A stretch of 64,000 bases of DNA from positions 30,806 to 94,805 of the forward strand of contig CAJUHT010000001.1 of NCBI GenBank assembly GCA_910586035.1, given 5' to 3'. Shown piece after piece: positions 44,295 through 54,115 of the stretch. The notes under the pieces were generated by a model. That model ran no database searches. It saw only the letters and a list, made by a program, of their open reading frames with translations, and was not told the DNA's origin. Position numbers and translations under genes: made by a program. Origin of the DNA: an uncultured Christensenella sp. Lineage in GTDB: Bacteria > Bacillota > Clostridia > Christensenellales > Borkfalkiaceae. Each line of letters starts with the position of its first letter. Positions within the stretch are counted from its first letter, which is position 1.

Positions 44295-45989
44295 TTACTT
44301 TAAAAACGCTTTAAAGCATATTGAAAATATCGTTATGTTCAGCGCCGTTATCGAAGGGATAACGAGCATTTTCATTACGTCGCTTACCGAAGTAGGGTTG
44401 ATATTCAGCAGGAACGATGAGGCGGATATAATCAATATAGCTATAATAGTAAGAATTACGCAAGAGCTGATATAGCTGTTGGTTGTCGGTCTTACGCAGT
44501 TTTTGCCGTAACCGCGCAACGCCATAATTCCGAATACGCTAAACTGAATCAAGCCCAACAAAAGTATTACGGTAGGGTATATCCAGGTTGTGTTAAGTTG
44601 CTTTAAAAAGATAAAGCTACAAACAAACTCCAAGGCGCATATGGCAAGAACGATAGCCGCGCACTTCAACAGCGTTACGCCCTTGTTGTACGTGGTCTTT
44701 GTTGCGTACGTTGCGCTCGCGTCGTAACCGTTAGAGCTGGCTACCATAACGCCGTCGGCTCTGCCCCTGTCTACAAGGCGTATTCTCGGTTGAGGCGCGG
44801 GCGGAGGGGGCGGCGCAAAGGTCGTCTGCACCGTTCCGTTTGTAACCGCTCTTTTAAATATGCTGTCGATAAGATTTTTATAATCGCGTTCCGTTTCGGG
44901 CTTGTTATTGTAAATAAGTCTTTCGGTGTTTACGTTTTCCGAATTGGGAACTATATTTTCGCGCACGGGTTCGGGGGTGCGCACGGGCTCGGAAATAAGC
45001 CGCATATAGTTTTCGTGCGCAAGTCTGCGCGCCTCCGCCTGCGAGGCTATTTCGCGCTCCGATTGAGTTGGGGTAGGTGCGGGCGCAGGGGAAGGTTCTA
45101 TTGCTTCGGGTTTAGGCTGTGCGGGTTGTTCAAACGCTTGTTGTTCAGCGCCTTCACCTATTATTGTTTGTTCCTGCGGCGCTGCTTGGCTTGCCGTGGG
45201 GTGTTGGGTAGTGGGAGCGGGCGTGGGTGCGGCTATTGGTTGACTTTCCGCGGTTGAGGGCTGTTGCGTCGCTTGCGGCGCAGTATTTGCCGCGTTGTTG
45301 GCGTTTTCCGCATTATTGACTGTCGCCGCGCCTTCGCCCGAAGTTTGCGCCGCTCTGTCGGCTTCGTCGCTACGCACTACGGGCACTCTTGAAACGGAGT
45401 TGCGCAGTATGGTAAAGTCGACGGGGGTGGGCGCGGGTTGCGAAAAATCGAAAGACCTATCGGAAATAAGACTGTCGATTATCGTCCTCGAATATTCCCA
45501 TTCAGCCAAATTCTTTTCGGTTATTTCCTTGCCGCTTTCCGTAAGGGTGAAATACTTTCTTCTGCCGCCCGAAGATACTTCGTCCGTCTTCCAATAAGCC
45601 TTTATGTATCCCTGCGTTTCCAAACGTTTTAGCGCGCTGTAAAGAGTGGGCTGTTTAAGCGCGTACTGACCGTGGCTCTTTTGCTCGATGTCGTTCATTA
45701 TCTCGTAGCCGTACTTATCGCGTTCGTATAGCGCGCGCAAAATAATCGTGTTTATATGCCCGCGTATAAGGTCGGAACTGATGGAGGAAGCTTCCTCGTT
45801 TTTATTGTTTTCGTGCGGCTCCGCCGTGTCCGTTTCGCCCTGAACTTCCGCGTTTTCCGTTGCGGAGGTTTCAGCGTTTGAAACCTCTTGTTCGGGTTGT
45901 GCGGGGGCGGTAATTTGCTCTTCGTCCCGCCCGTCGTTTATTTCGTAAGGGTTGTCGCGTTCGGAATTGTTAAAATCTTCGTCTTGCAT
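44295..45989 (-). CDS. PadR-type regulator fused to a membrane domain
   Basis: A 564-residue protein of unusual layout. Residues 1-70 are acidic and unstructured; about 73-165 form a PadR winged helix (HINTIILRALYERDKYGYEI, then QPTLYSALKRLETQGYI and GGRRKYFTLTESG). About 185-420 is a low-complexity Ala/Pro/Gln/Glu linker including PPPPPAP. The last 125 residues hold four membrane helices (about 440-462, 472-494, 508-530, 538-560). Ordinary PadR proteins are about 110-180 residues and soluble. A membrane-tethered regulator that reads an envelope signal is a reasonable inference; the target is unknown. Its own promoter carries a TGTA-N8-TACA dyad, typical of PadR autoregulation. Confidence 0.8.
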   Translation of the reverse strand: MQDEDFNNSERDNPYEINDGRDEEQITAPAQPEQEVSNAETSATENAEVQGETDTAEPHENNKNEEASSISSDLIRGHINTIILRALYERDKYGYEIMNDIEQKSHGQYALKQPTLYSALKRLETQGYIKAYWKTDEVSSGGRRKYFTLTESGKEITEKNLAEWEYSRTIIDSLISDRSFDFSQPAPTPVDFTILRNSVSRVPVVRSDEADRAAQTSGEGAATVNNAENANNAANTAPQATQQPSTAESQPIAAPTPAPTTQHPTASQAAPQEQTIIGEGAEQQAFEQPAQPKPEAIEPSPAPAPTPTQSEREIASQAEARRLAHENYMRLISEPVRTPEPVRENIVPNSENVNTERLIYNNKPETERDYKNLIDSIFKRAVTNGTVQTTFAPPPPPAPQPRIRLVDRGRADGVMVASSNGYDASATYATKTTYNKGVTLLKCAAIVLAICALEFVCSFIFLKQLNTTWIYPTVILLLGLIQFSVFGIMALRGYGKNCVRPTTNSYISSCVILTIIAILIISASSFLLNINPTSVSDVMKMLVIPSITALNITIFSICFKAFLK

Positions 45990-46012
45990 AATTTTACTCC
46001 GTATATTGTGTA

Positions 46013-46034
46013 TATTGTACCATATTATACAATA
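46013..46034. promoter_or_regulatory. Candidate PadR operator
   Basis: TATTGTA (46013-46019) and TACAATA (46028-46034) form a perfect inverted repeat with an 8-base gap that covers the -10 box of the padR promoter. PadR sites are usually TGTA/TACA dyads. Confidence 0.5.
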
Positions 46035-46042
46035 AATGTCAA
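46014..46042 (-). promoter_or_regulatory. Promoter of the PadR-membrane gene
   Basis: Minus strand: TTGACA (complement of 46037-46042), 17-bp spacer, TACAAT (complement of 46014-46019); CGGAG ribosome binding site follows before the ATG at 45989. Confidence 0.85.
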
Positions 46043-46102
46043 TAATTTAATAAAATAAATGGTACTATGCCACACATAAATAGCGCAAATTTGCGAATTT
46101 TA

Positions 46103-46131
46103 TGGACAAATTTGGGCGTATGTGCTATACT
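46103..46131 (+). promoter_or_regulatory. Promoter of the thioesterase gene
   Basis: TGGACA at 46103-46108, 17-bp spacer, TATACT at 46126-46131. A 12-bp perfect palindrome CGCAAATTTGCG lies just upstream at 46084-46095 and may be an operator. Confidence 0.7.
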
Positions 46132-46163
46132 TATTCAAATTTATTTTGGGGAGTATAATTTAA

Positions 46164-46889
46164 ATGTACCGTCATTGTAAAGATTACGAGATAAGATATA
46201 CCGACGTTGATTTTCAGGATAATTTAAAGCTTTCTTCACTGCTTTCTTTAATGGAAGAATCGGCTTGCCTTTCCGCAGAGGAATTGGGCTTCGGGTACTC
46301 GGTTTTACAGCCGAAAAATATCGGCTTCATTATGGTAAATTGGTATATAGATTTATACCGCGCCGTTAAGCTTGGCGACGTGCTTACAATTCATACCTGG
46401 CCCGTAAAGCCAAAGAGGCTGATTGTTTTCAGAGATTTCGAATTGTACGTAAACGGGGAAAAGGTGGGCGTTGCAACTTCGCGTTGGTGTCTTGTCGATT
46501 TAAAAACTTTTTCAATGCTTGCCAGCACGGTTGCGTTCAGCGAGGATATGGTTTACAACGACTTCCGTTCGGTGGAAGTTACTAATTTTAAAATTCCGGA
46601 AATTAGCTGCGATAAGCCCGCTTACTCCAAAGTTGTTTCTTATTCCGATTACGACCATTACAATCACGTAAACAATACCAAGTACGCCGATTTTCTTATG
46701 GACGCTTTTACGGTTGAAGAGCTTAAAGACAAATATATTTCCTCCGTGCGCATAACCTACGTCAAGCAGAGCAAGTACGGAGAAACGCTCGATTTTTATA
46801 AGAGCCGGCAGGAGGACGGCAGTTGCATAGCCGAAGGCAGGGTAAACGGAGAATTGCGCGTACAGATGCGCGTAACGTTTAATGTTTAA
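46164..46889 (+). CDS. Acyl-ACP thioesterase
   Basis: Bacterial FatA/FatB-type thioesterase that releases fatty acids from acyl carrier protein. Two hotdog halves can be followed: the first with YEIRYTDVDFQDNLKLSSLLSLMEE and HTWPVKPKRLIVFRDFEL, the second with the catalytic region SDYDHYNHVNNTKYADFLMD near residue 165 (Asn/His of the family). The 241 residues are normal. It overlaps the next gene by 8 bases. Chain-length preference cannot be told. Confidence 0.88.
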   Translation: MYRHCKDYEIRYTDVDFQDNLKLSSLLSLMEESACLSAEELGFGYSVLQPKNIGFIMVNWYIDLYRAVKLGDVLTIHTWPVKPKRLIVFRDFELYVNGEKVGVATSRWCLVDLKTFSMLASTVAFSEDMVYNDFRSVEVTNFKIPEISCDKPAYSKVVSYSDYDHYNHVNNTKYADFLMDAFTVEELKDKYISSVRITYVKQSKYGETLDFYKSRQEDGSCIAEGRVNGELRVQMRVTFNV

Positions 46890-47523
46890 ATACGAATATT
46901 CGCTTAAAAGGTCCGACAGGCGCACAATCGCCGTTAAGGTTACGAGCGACAACACTATTAAAGTATTTGCCCCGCGGCGCACGCCCGTAAGCGTGATAGA
47001 AAGGTTTTTAAACGAAAAACTCGGCTGGGTAGAGAGGTGTTTAGCAAAAAACAACGGCAACAATGCCGTATTGCGCGACGTGCTCGCCTGTAAAAGCGTT
47101 TTAGTCCGCGGAAAAGCCGTGCCTTTGCATATCGGAGAAAAGAATAGTTTTTCCTATGACGGCATTAGCGCGAAAACGCCTAAACATCTGAAAAAGTTGT
47201 ATTTGCAGAATGTGGGCGGAGATTTTTTAAAACTTTTTACTTGCCTGCGCCAAAAATATTCTTTCAGTTGCCAAAGCGTAAATTTTAAGGACTATAAAGC
47301 AAAGTGGGGTTGTTGCGACCGTTACGGGCATATCACATTTAATTATAAACTTCTTATGTTGCCCGAAAGTACTTGGCGGTACGTAATTTTGCACGAGCTT
47401 TGCCACACCGTGCATATGGACCACTCGGCTAAATTTTACGCTCTTCTTTCAAGCATTATGCCCGAATACGAAGCGGAGCGCAAAGTGCTGCGAGCGTACG
47501 ACGCGATTATACGGCTTTATTGA
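46882..47523 (+). CDS. YgjP-like zinc metalloprotease (M48/DUF45)
   Basis: Small metal-dependent hydrolase of the YgjP/SprT-like DUF45 family. The zinc motif HELCH is at 171-175 (H171, E172, H175), followed by HMDHSAKFYALL, which supplies the third ligand. The KWGCCDRYGHITFNYKL segment is characteristic of the family. The 213 residues are of normal length. Substrate and role are not known. It starts inside the end of the thioesterase gene, so the two are translationally coupled. Confidence 0.88.
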   Translation: MFKYEYSLKRSDRRTIAVKVTSDNTIKVFAPRRTPVSVIERFLNEKLGWVERCLAKNNGNNAVLRDVLACKSVLVRGKAVPLHIGEKNSFSYDGISAKTPKHLKKLYLQNVGGDFLKLFTCLRQKYSFSCQSVNFKDYKAKWGCCDRYGHITFNYKLLMLPESTWRYVILHELCHTVHMDHSAKFYALLSSIMPEYEAERKVLRAYDAIIRLY

Positions 47524-47560
47524 CTTGCGATTTTTAAATATTCAAACATTCAGCAAAAAT

Positions 47561-47608
47561 TGCATATTTATAAACTTTATTCAATTTCTTGTGTAAATTT
47601 ATACACAA
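47561..47608. promoter_or_regulatory. ArgR-type operator (two ARG boxes)
   Basis: TTGTGTA-N6-TACACAA at 47589-47608 is a perfect 7-bp-arm palindrome and matches the ARG box consensus TGNATWWWWATNCA at 13 of 14 positions. A second, TGCATATTTATAAA at 47561-47574, also matches 13 of 14. Both lie just upstream of the arg operon promoter. Confidence 0.75.
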
Positions 47609-47646
47609 ACAAAATGTTGTAAATTTGAAATAAGAGCGCAATTTAC

Positions 47647-47676
47647 TTGACTTGTAAATTTTATATATTGTATAAT
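47647..47676 (+). promoter_or_regulatory. Promoter of the arginine operon
   Basis: TTGACT at 47647-47652, 18-bp spacer, TATAAT at 47671-47676. The ARG boxes lie 39-86 bp upstream of the -35 box, and weaker box-like sequences (TGTAAATTT) recur within the promoter. Confidence 0.8.
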
Positions 47677-47727
47677 ATTGCAGGTCGCAAATAGGCGGCA
47701 TAAAATTTGAGGAAGAGTAAATTTTTT

Positions 47728-48947
<1,220 letters not shown>

Positions 48948-48948
<1 letters not shown>

Positions 48949-49874
48949 TGATAAACGTTTTTATAGACGGAAAAGAGGGTACGACGGGTCTGCAAATTTA
49001 CGAAAGGCTCGGCAAGCGCGACGACGTAAACATAATTGCGCTTCCCGAAGAACTGCGCAAGGATACGGACGCGCGGCGCGAGTGCCTCAATAAAGCCGAC
49101 GTAAGTTTTCTTTGTTTGCCCGACGCGGCGGCTATTGAAGCCGTTAGCTTGGTTACGGGCGGTAAAACTAAGATTATAGATGCGTCTACGGCGCACAGAA
49201 CAAACCCTCAGTGGGTTTACGGTCTGCCCGAAATATCTTCAAAGAGAAGAGAGCAGATAAAAAACGCCGACAGGGTGGCAAATCCGGGGTGTTACGCAAC
49301 GGGCTTTATCTCGTTGGTTGCCCCGCTCGTCAAAGAAGGGCTGGCGGATAGCGGCTATCCTTTTACGGTGCACGCCGTTTCGGGATACTCGGGCGCGGGA
49401 AAAAAGGCAATTGCACAATACGAAAGCCGCGACAGGGAATTTTCGCTGTCCTCTCCCAGAGAATACGCGTTGACTTTATCGCACAAGCACATTCCCGAAA
49501 TGGTAAGGGAGTGCGGGCTCGCAAATAAACCAATATTCAGTCCGTATATCTGCGATTTTTATTGCGGAATGTGCGTAACGGTTCCGTTGTTCACCCGTTT
49601 GCTTACAAAAAAATATACAGTTGACGACGTGAGAAAGTTTTTCACTGATTATTACGCCGAAAGTAATTTTATAAAGGTTGAGGAAGAAATTCCGCAGTTT
49701 TTGCCCGCCAATATGTGCGCAGGCACAAACGAGCTGAAAATTTTTGTCGGCGGCACCGACGAACAGATTGTGCTTGTAAGCGTTTTCGATAACCTCGGCA
49801 AGGGCGCTTCTGGCGCGGCGGTGCAGAATATGAACATTATGTTCGGGCTGGACGAAAGGCAATCTCTTATTTAA
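48948..49874 (+). CDS. argC: N-acetyl-gamma-glutamyl-phosphate reductase
   Basis: NADPH-dependent reductase, third step of the acetylated arginine pathway. N-terminal DGKEGTTGLQIYERL (the short type 2-like class), the catalytic cysteine C115 in NPGCYATG and SGYSGAGKKA near residue 145. The 308 residues are typical of the shorter ArgC class. It overlaps the argG stop by one base. Confidence 0.95.
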
Positions 49875-49883
49875 ACGGTTTTT

Positions 49884-51101
49884 ATGGAAATCAAGGAAAT
49901 ACAAGGCGGCGTATGCGCGCCAAAGGGCTTTAAAGCCAACGGCATACACTGCGGAATACGAAAAAATAAGGCAAAAAGGGACTTTGCCTTAATAGTCAGC
50001 GAGGTTCGCGCGGCGGCGGCAGGCGTGTATACAAGCAATCTTGTAAAGGGTGCGCCCGTAGTTGTTACTAAAAATAACTTGACCGACGGCTACGCGCAAG
50101 CTATAATTTGTAATAGCGGCAACGCAAACACCTGCAATGCCGACGGCTTAGAAGTCGCAAATGAAATGTGCAGGCTTGTAACCGAGGTCGGCGGAATACC
50201 CGCAAGCGACGTTGTTGTCGCTTCAACGGGCGTAATAGGGCAAAAGCTGGATATAACGCCTATGCGCCAACATATCGGCGAACTTTGGCTGGGGCTGGGC
50301 GACGCGGGCGAGTTTGCCGCGGAAGCCATTATGACTACCGATACCGTTAAAAAGTCGGTTGCCGTGGAGTTTATGCTCGGCGGAAAAATCTGCCGTATAG
50401 GCGCAATTGCCAAGGGTGTGGGTATGGTTTGCCCCAATATGGCGACTAACCTTATATTTATAACTTCCGACGTTGCCATAACTTCCGAAATGTTACAAAC
50501 GGCTCTCTCCGAGGACGTTAAAACTTCATTCAATATGGTAAGCGTAGACGGCGACCAATCTACAAACGACACCTGTTGTATTTTGGCTAACGGACTTGCG
50601 GGCAACCAATTGATAAGCGGCAAGGGGAGCGCGTTTAAATCTTTTTGCGCGGCGTTGAATTACTGCACCGTTAAACTTTCCAAAATGATTGCCAAGGACG
50701 GAGAGGGCGCAACCAAGCTTATTGAGTGCCGCGTAGTAGGCGCGGACAGAAAGTGCACGGCAAAGGCGGTAGCCAAATCCGTCATAAAATCGTCGCTTGT
50801 AAAGGCGGCAATGTTCGGCGAGGACGCCAATTGGGGCAGGGTGCTCTGCGCTATTGGCTATGCGGGCGTAAAAATCGACGTAAACGCCGTAGACGTTTCG
50901 TTCTCTTCAAAGAGCGGCGAGATATGCGTTTGCAAGGGCGGTTACGGCGTGGATTTTTCGGAAGAAGAGGCAAAAACGGTGCTTTCGCAGGACGAAGTAA
51001 CTATTTTAATCAATCTGAACACGGGCAGTTCTTCCGCTACGGCGTGGGGTTGCGACTTAACTTACGATTACGTTAAAATAAACGGCGATTACAGGACTTG
51101 A
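49884..51101 (+). CDS. argJ: Glutamate N-acetyltransferase / N-acetylglutamate synthase
   Basis: Recycles the acetyl group from N-acetylornithine to glutamate, and may also acetylate glutamate from acetyl-CoA. The precursor self-cleaves at PNMA|TN; the nucleophile is T188. The segments TTDTVKKS near residue 152, GDQSTNDTC near residue 218 and EGATKLIE near residue 275 are conserved. The 405 residues are normal. With argJ present, no argA and no argE are needed, and none is seen. Confidence 0.97.
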   Translation: MEIKEIQGGVCAPKGFKANGIHCGIRKNKAKRDFALIVSEVRAAAAGVYTSNLVKGAPVVVTKNNLTDGYAQAIICNSGNANTCNADGLEVANEMCRLVTEVGGIPASDVVVASTGVIGQKLDITPMRQHIGELWLGLGDAGEFAAEAIMTTDTVKKSVAVEFMLGGKICRIGAIAKGVGMVCPNMATNLIFITSDVAITSEMLQTALSEDVKTSFNMVSVDGDQSTNDTCCILANGLAGNQLISGKGSAFKSFCAALNYCTVKLSKMIAKDGEGATKLIECRVVGADRKCTAKAVAKSVIKSSLVKAAMFGEDANWGRVLCAIGYAGVKIDVNAVDVSFSSKSGEICVCKGGYGVDFSEEEAKTVLSQDEVTILINLNTGSSSATAWGCDLTYDYVKINGDYRT

Positions 51102-51114
51102 CGCAGGAATTTAT

Positions 51115-51960
51115 ATGGATAAACAGGAACAAGCCGAATTTTTAATAGAGGCAATGCCCTATATTAAAAAGTATTTCAATAAAATTCTCGTAGTAAAATA
51201 CGGCGGCAACGCGATGATTGACGACAAATTGAAGTCGTCGGTTATGCGCGACCTTGTCGTTTTGAATTTATTGGGAATAAAGGTTGTTCTCGTTCACGGC
51301 GGCGGTCCCGAAATTTCCGATACCATTAAAAAAATGGGAATGGAAACAAAGTTTGTAGACGGTTTAAGGTACACCGACGAACAGACGGCGGAAGTCGTCC
51401 GTATGGTGCTTGCAGGTAAAGTAAACAAGTCGCTCACCGACCTTATTTGTAAAAACGGCGGTAAAGCCATCGGTATAAGCGGGCAGGACGGGCATATGCT
51501 CAAATGCGAAATGCAGGACGAAAAGCTTGGTTACGTTGGTAAAATTACCGATATTAACACTCAACTTATCGTTGATATGCTTTCCCTCGGATACGTGCCC
51601 GTAATTTCAACGGTCGGCTACGACGACGAGGGCAATATATATAACGTGAACGCGGATACTGCCGCGGCGGCGATAGCGGGCGCGCTCAAAGCCGAAAGTC
51701 TTATTCTTATGACTGATATACGAGGACTTTTGGAGGATAAAAACGACCCCGAAAGCCTCATTAAAAAGGTATACGTATCCGATATTCCCGCATTGATAAA
51801 ACAGGGAATAATATCGGGAGGAATGATTCCCAAGATTGAATGTTGTAAGGACGTTATCCGTCGCGGCGTTAAAAAAGCCGTAATTATCGACGGGCGTGTT
51901 TGTCATTCTATTTTAATTGAATTATTGTCCGACGAGGGTAGCGGAACAATGTTTATGTAA
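51115..51960 (+). CDS. argB: Acetylglutamate kinase
   Basis: Phosphorylates N-acetylglutamate; usually the arginine-inhibited step. N-terminal VVKYGGNAM near residue 28, VHGGGPEI near residue 61, GISGQDG near residue 120 and VNADTAAAAIA near residue 180. An N-terminal helix (MDKQEQAEFLIEAMPYIKKY) is present as in the hexameric, arginine-sensitive class, which suggests feedback inhibition (inference). The 281 residues are normal. Confidence 0.97.
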   Translation: MDKQEQAEFLIEAMPYIKKYFNKILVVKYGGNAMIDDKLKSSVMRDLVVLNLLGIKVVLVHGGGPEISDTIKKMGMETKFVDGLRYTDEQTAEVVRMVLAGKVNKSLTDLICKNGGKAIGISGQDGHMLKCEMQDEKLGYVGKITDINTQLIVDMLSLGYVPVISTVGYDDEGNIYNVNADTAAAAIAGALKAESLILMTDIRGLLEDKNDPESLIKKVYVSDIPALIKQGIISGGMIPKIECCKDVIRRGVKKAVIIDGRVCHSILIELLSDEGSGTMFM

Positions 51961-51963
51961 CGG

Positions 51964-51994
51964 CTGATTTATTTTTAAATCAGTCTTTATTTTA
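51964..51994 (+). terminator. Hairpin with T-run between argB and argD
   Basis: CTGATTTA (51964-51971) and TAAATCAG (51976-51983) form a perfect 8-bp stem with a 4-base loop, followed by TCTTTATTTT. It may partly terminate or stabilise transcripts inside the operon. Confidence 0.5.
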
Positions 51995-52008
51995 GCGGAG
52001 ATGTAATT

Positions 52009-53172
52009 ATGGACAAAGAAAATATTATTGCCGACGACGGCGAGTACATAGCCAATACGTACGCCCGTTACAAGGTTGCTTTCAAGAGCGGCAACGGCGC
52101 GCTTTTGTACGACTTTGACGGCAAGGAATATATAGATTGCGCCACGGGTATAGGCGTAAATATCTTCGGCGTAAACGATGCGGAGTGGAAAAACGCCGTA
52201 AAGAATCAGCTTGACAGTATTCAGCACGTTTGCAATCTCTATTATTCGCAGCCGCAGACTATGCTTGCCAAGGCGCTTTGTAAAAAAACGGGCGCAAGAA
52301 AAGTATTCTTCGGCAACAGCGGGGCGGAAGCAAACGAGTGCGCCATAAAGGCGGCTCGCAAGTACGGCAATACGAGGTACGGCAACCGCAACCAAATAAT
52401 TACTCTTAAAAACTCTTTTCACGGCAGAACGATAGCGACTATAACGGCTACGGGGCAGGACGGTTTTCATAAGTATTTTAACCCGTTTTTGGAAGGTTTT
52501 AAGTACGCCGAGCCGACAATGGACGGCATATTCAAGCACTATACTGATAAGACTTGCGCCGTTATGGTTGAAGTTATACAGGGCGAAAGCGGCGTAAACG
52601 TTTTAAACGTCGACTTTTTAAGGGAACTCGAAAGCTTTTGCCGCAAGCGCGATATACTTTTAATCTGCGACGAGGTGCAGAGCGGCAACGGCAGGACGGG
52701 CTATCTCTATGCTTACCAAGCGGCGGGCATTACTCCCGATATAGTAACTACGGCAAAGGGGCTTGGCGGCGGTCTGCCAATCGGGGCGTGCCTTATGTTC
52801 GGCAAGTGCGGCGATATTTTCGGCGCGGGAGACCACGGAACTACGTTCGGCGGCAACCCCGTCGTGTGCGCGGGCGCGTTGAACATTATAGAAAGACTTA
52901 CGCCCGATTTGCTTTTGGAAGTACAGGGCAAGGGCGCGTATTTCAAGCAAAATTTGCAACACATAAAAAACGTTAAAGGCGTAAGCGGTTTGGGGCTTAT
53001 GATAGGTATTTCCACAACCAAACCCGCAAGAGATATTGCGGCGCGGTGCTTACAAAAGGGTTTGGTGGTGCTTACGGCTCACGAAAACGTAAGGCTTTTA
53101 CCGCCTTTAAATATAACTAAGGAGCAAATAAACACGGCATTGAAAATATTAAACGAGGTAATTTCGGAATGA
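52009..53172 (+). CDS. argD: Acetylornithine aminotransferase
   Basis: PLP enzyme making N-acetylornithine; also able to act on succinyl-diaminopimelate in several species, which would link it to the DAP pathway. Class III signature: NSGAEANECAIKAARKYG near residue 104, CDEVQSGNGRTG near residue 222, and the PLP lysine K250 in TTAKGLGGG. The 387 residues are normal. GGAGATG ribosome binding site; it overlaps argF by 4 bases. Confidence 0.96.
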   Translation: MDKENIIADDGEYIANTYARYKVAFKSGNGALLYDFDGKEYIDCATGIGVNIFGVNDAEWKNAVKNQLDSIQHVCNLYYSQPQTMLAKALCKKTGARKVFFGNSGAEANECAIKAARKYGNTRYGNRNQIITLKNSFHGRTIATITATGQDGFHKYFNPFLEGFKYAEPTMDGIFKHYTDKTCAVMVEVIQGESGVNVLNVDFLRELESFCRKRDILLICDEVQSGNGRTGYLYAYQAAGITPDIVTTAKGLGGGLPIGACLMFGKCGDIFGAGDHGTTFGGNPVVCAGALNIIERLTPDLLLEVQGKGAYFKQNLQHIKNVKGVSGLGLMIGISTTKPARDIAARCLQKGLVVLTAHENVRLLPPLNITKEQINTALKILNEVISE

Positions 53173-54071
53173 AACATCTATTAAAGTTGCAGGACTTGAC
53201 AAGGGAAGAAATCTTGTCGATTTTAAACCTTGCCGACCAATTGAAATTTGAGAGGAACAACGGCATTCAGAAGGACTATCTCAAAGGCAAAAAGCTGGGG
53301 TTAATCTTTCAAAAAGCTTCCACCAGGACGAGGGTGTCCTTCGAAGTGGGCATATACGAGCTTGGCGGTTACGGTCTGTTCCTTTCAAGCAACGATTTGC
53401 AAATAGGCAGGGGCGAACCCGTTCAGGACACCGCAAGGGTGCTTTCGCGTTACCTCGACGGCATTATGATACGCACTTTCGAGCAGAAAGAAGTTGAAGA
53501 TTTGGCAAAATACGGCTCTATACCCGTAATAAACGGTTTGACCGATTACGCGCATCCCTGCCAGGTGCTTGCCGACCTTATGACGATAAGGGAGTACAAG
53601 GGCAGTTTTAAGGGGCTGAAAATGGCGTTTGTCGGCGATGGCAACAATATGGCAAACAGCCTTATAGTCGGAGCTGTTAAAATGGGTATGTCGTTTGCGA
53701 TTGCCTGTCCCAAGGGATACGAGCCCGATGCCGAATTGATTAAATGGGCAAAGGAAAACGGCGAAATAACCGTTACTACCGACGTTAAGGAAGCTTTAAA
53801 GGACGCCGACGTCGTCTATACCGACGTGTGGGCTTCTATGGGTCAGGAGGGTGAAAAGGCTAAGCGCGAAAAGATTTTTGCGCCGTATCAGGTCAATAGG
53901 GAAAATCTTTCCGTTTCCAAACAGGACGTAATGTGCTTGCACTGTCTGCCCGCGCACCGCGGCGAAGAAATTGCCGAAGACGTGTTGGAAGAGCACGCCA
54001 AAGAAATTTTCGACGAGGCGGAAAACAGGTTGCACGCGCAGAAGGCGGTAATGGTAAAACTTTTAAAATAA
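53169..54071 (+). CDS. argF: Ornithine carbamoyltransferase
   Basis: Makes citrulline from ornithine and carbamoyl phosphate. Carbamoyl-phosphate motif STRTR at 51-55, HPCQVLADL near residue 130, and the ornithine motif HCLPAHRGEE near residue 257. The 300 residues are normal. Being next to carAB, it directly uses their product. Anabolic rather than catabolic by context. Confidence 0.97.
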   Translation: MKHLLKLQDLTREEILSILNLADQLKFERNNGIQKDYLKGKKLGLIFQKASTRTRVSFEVGIYELGGYGLFLSSNDLQIGRGEPVQDTARVLSRYLDGIMIRTFEQKEVEDLAKYGSIPVINGLTDYAHPCQVLADLMTIREYKGSFKGLKMAFVGDGNNMANSLIVGAVKMGMSFAIACPKGYEPDAELIKWAKENGEITVTTDVKEALKDADVVYTDVWASMGQEGEKAKREKIFAPYQVNRENLSVSKQDVMCLHCLPAHRGEEIAEDVLEEHAKEIFDEAENRLHAQKAVMVKLLK

Positions 54072-54115
54072 TTTAACTCAAACGATAAACTTAAATAAAT
54101 AGGAAAAGATAAAGT

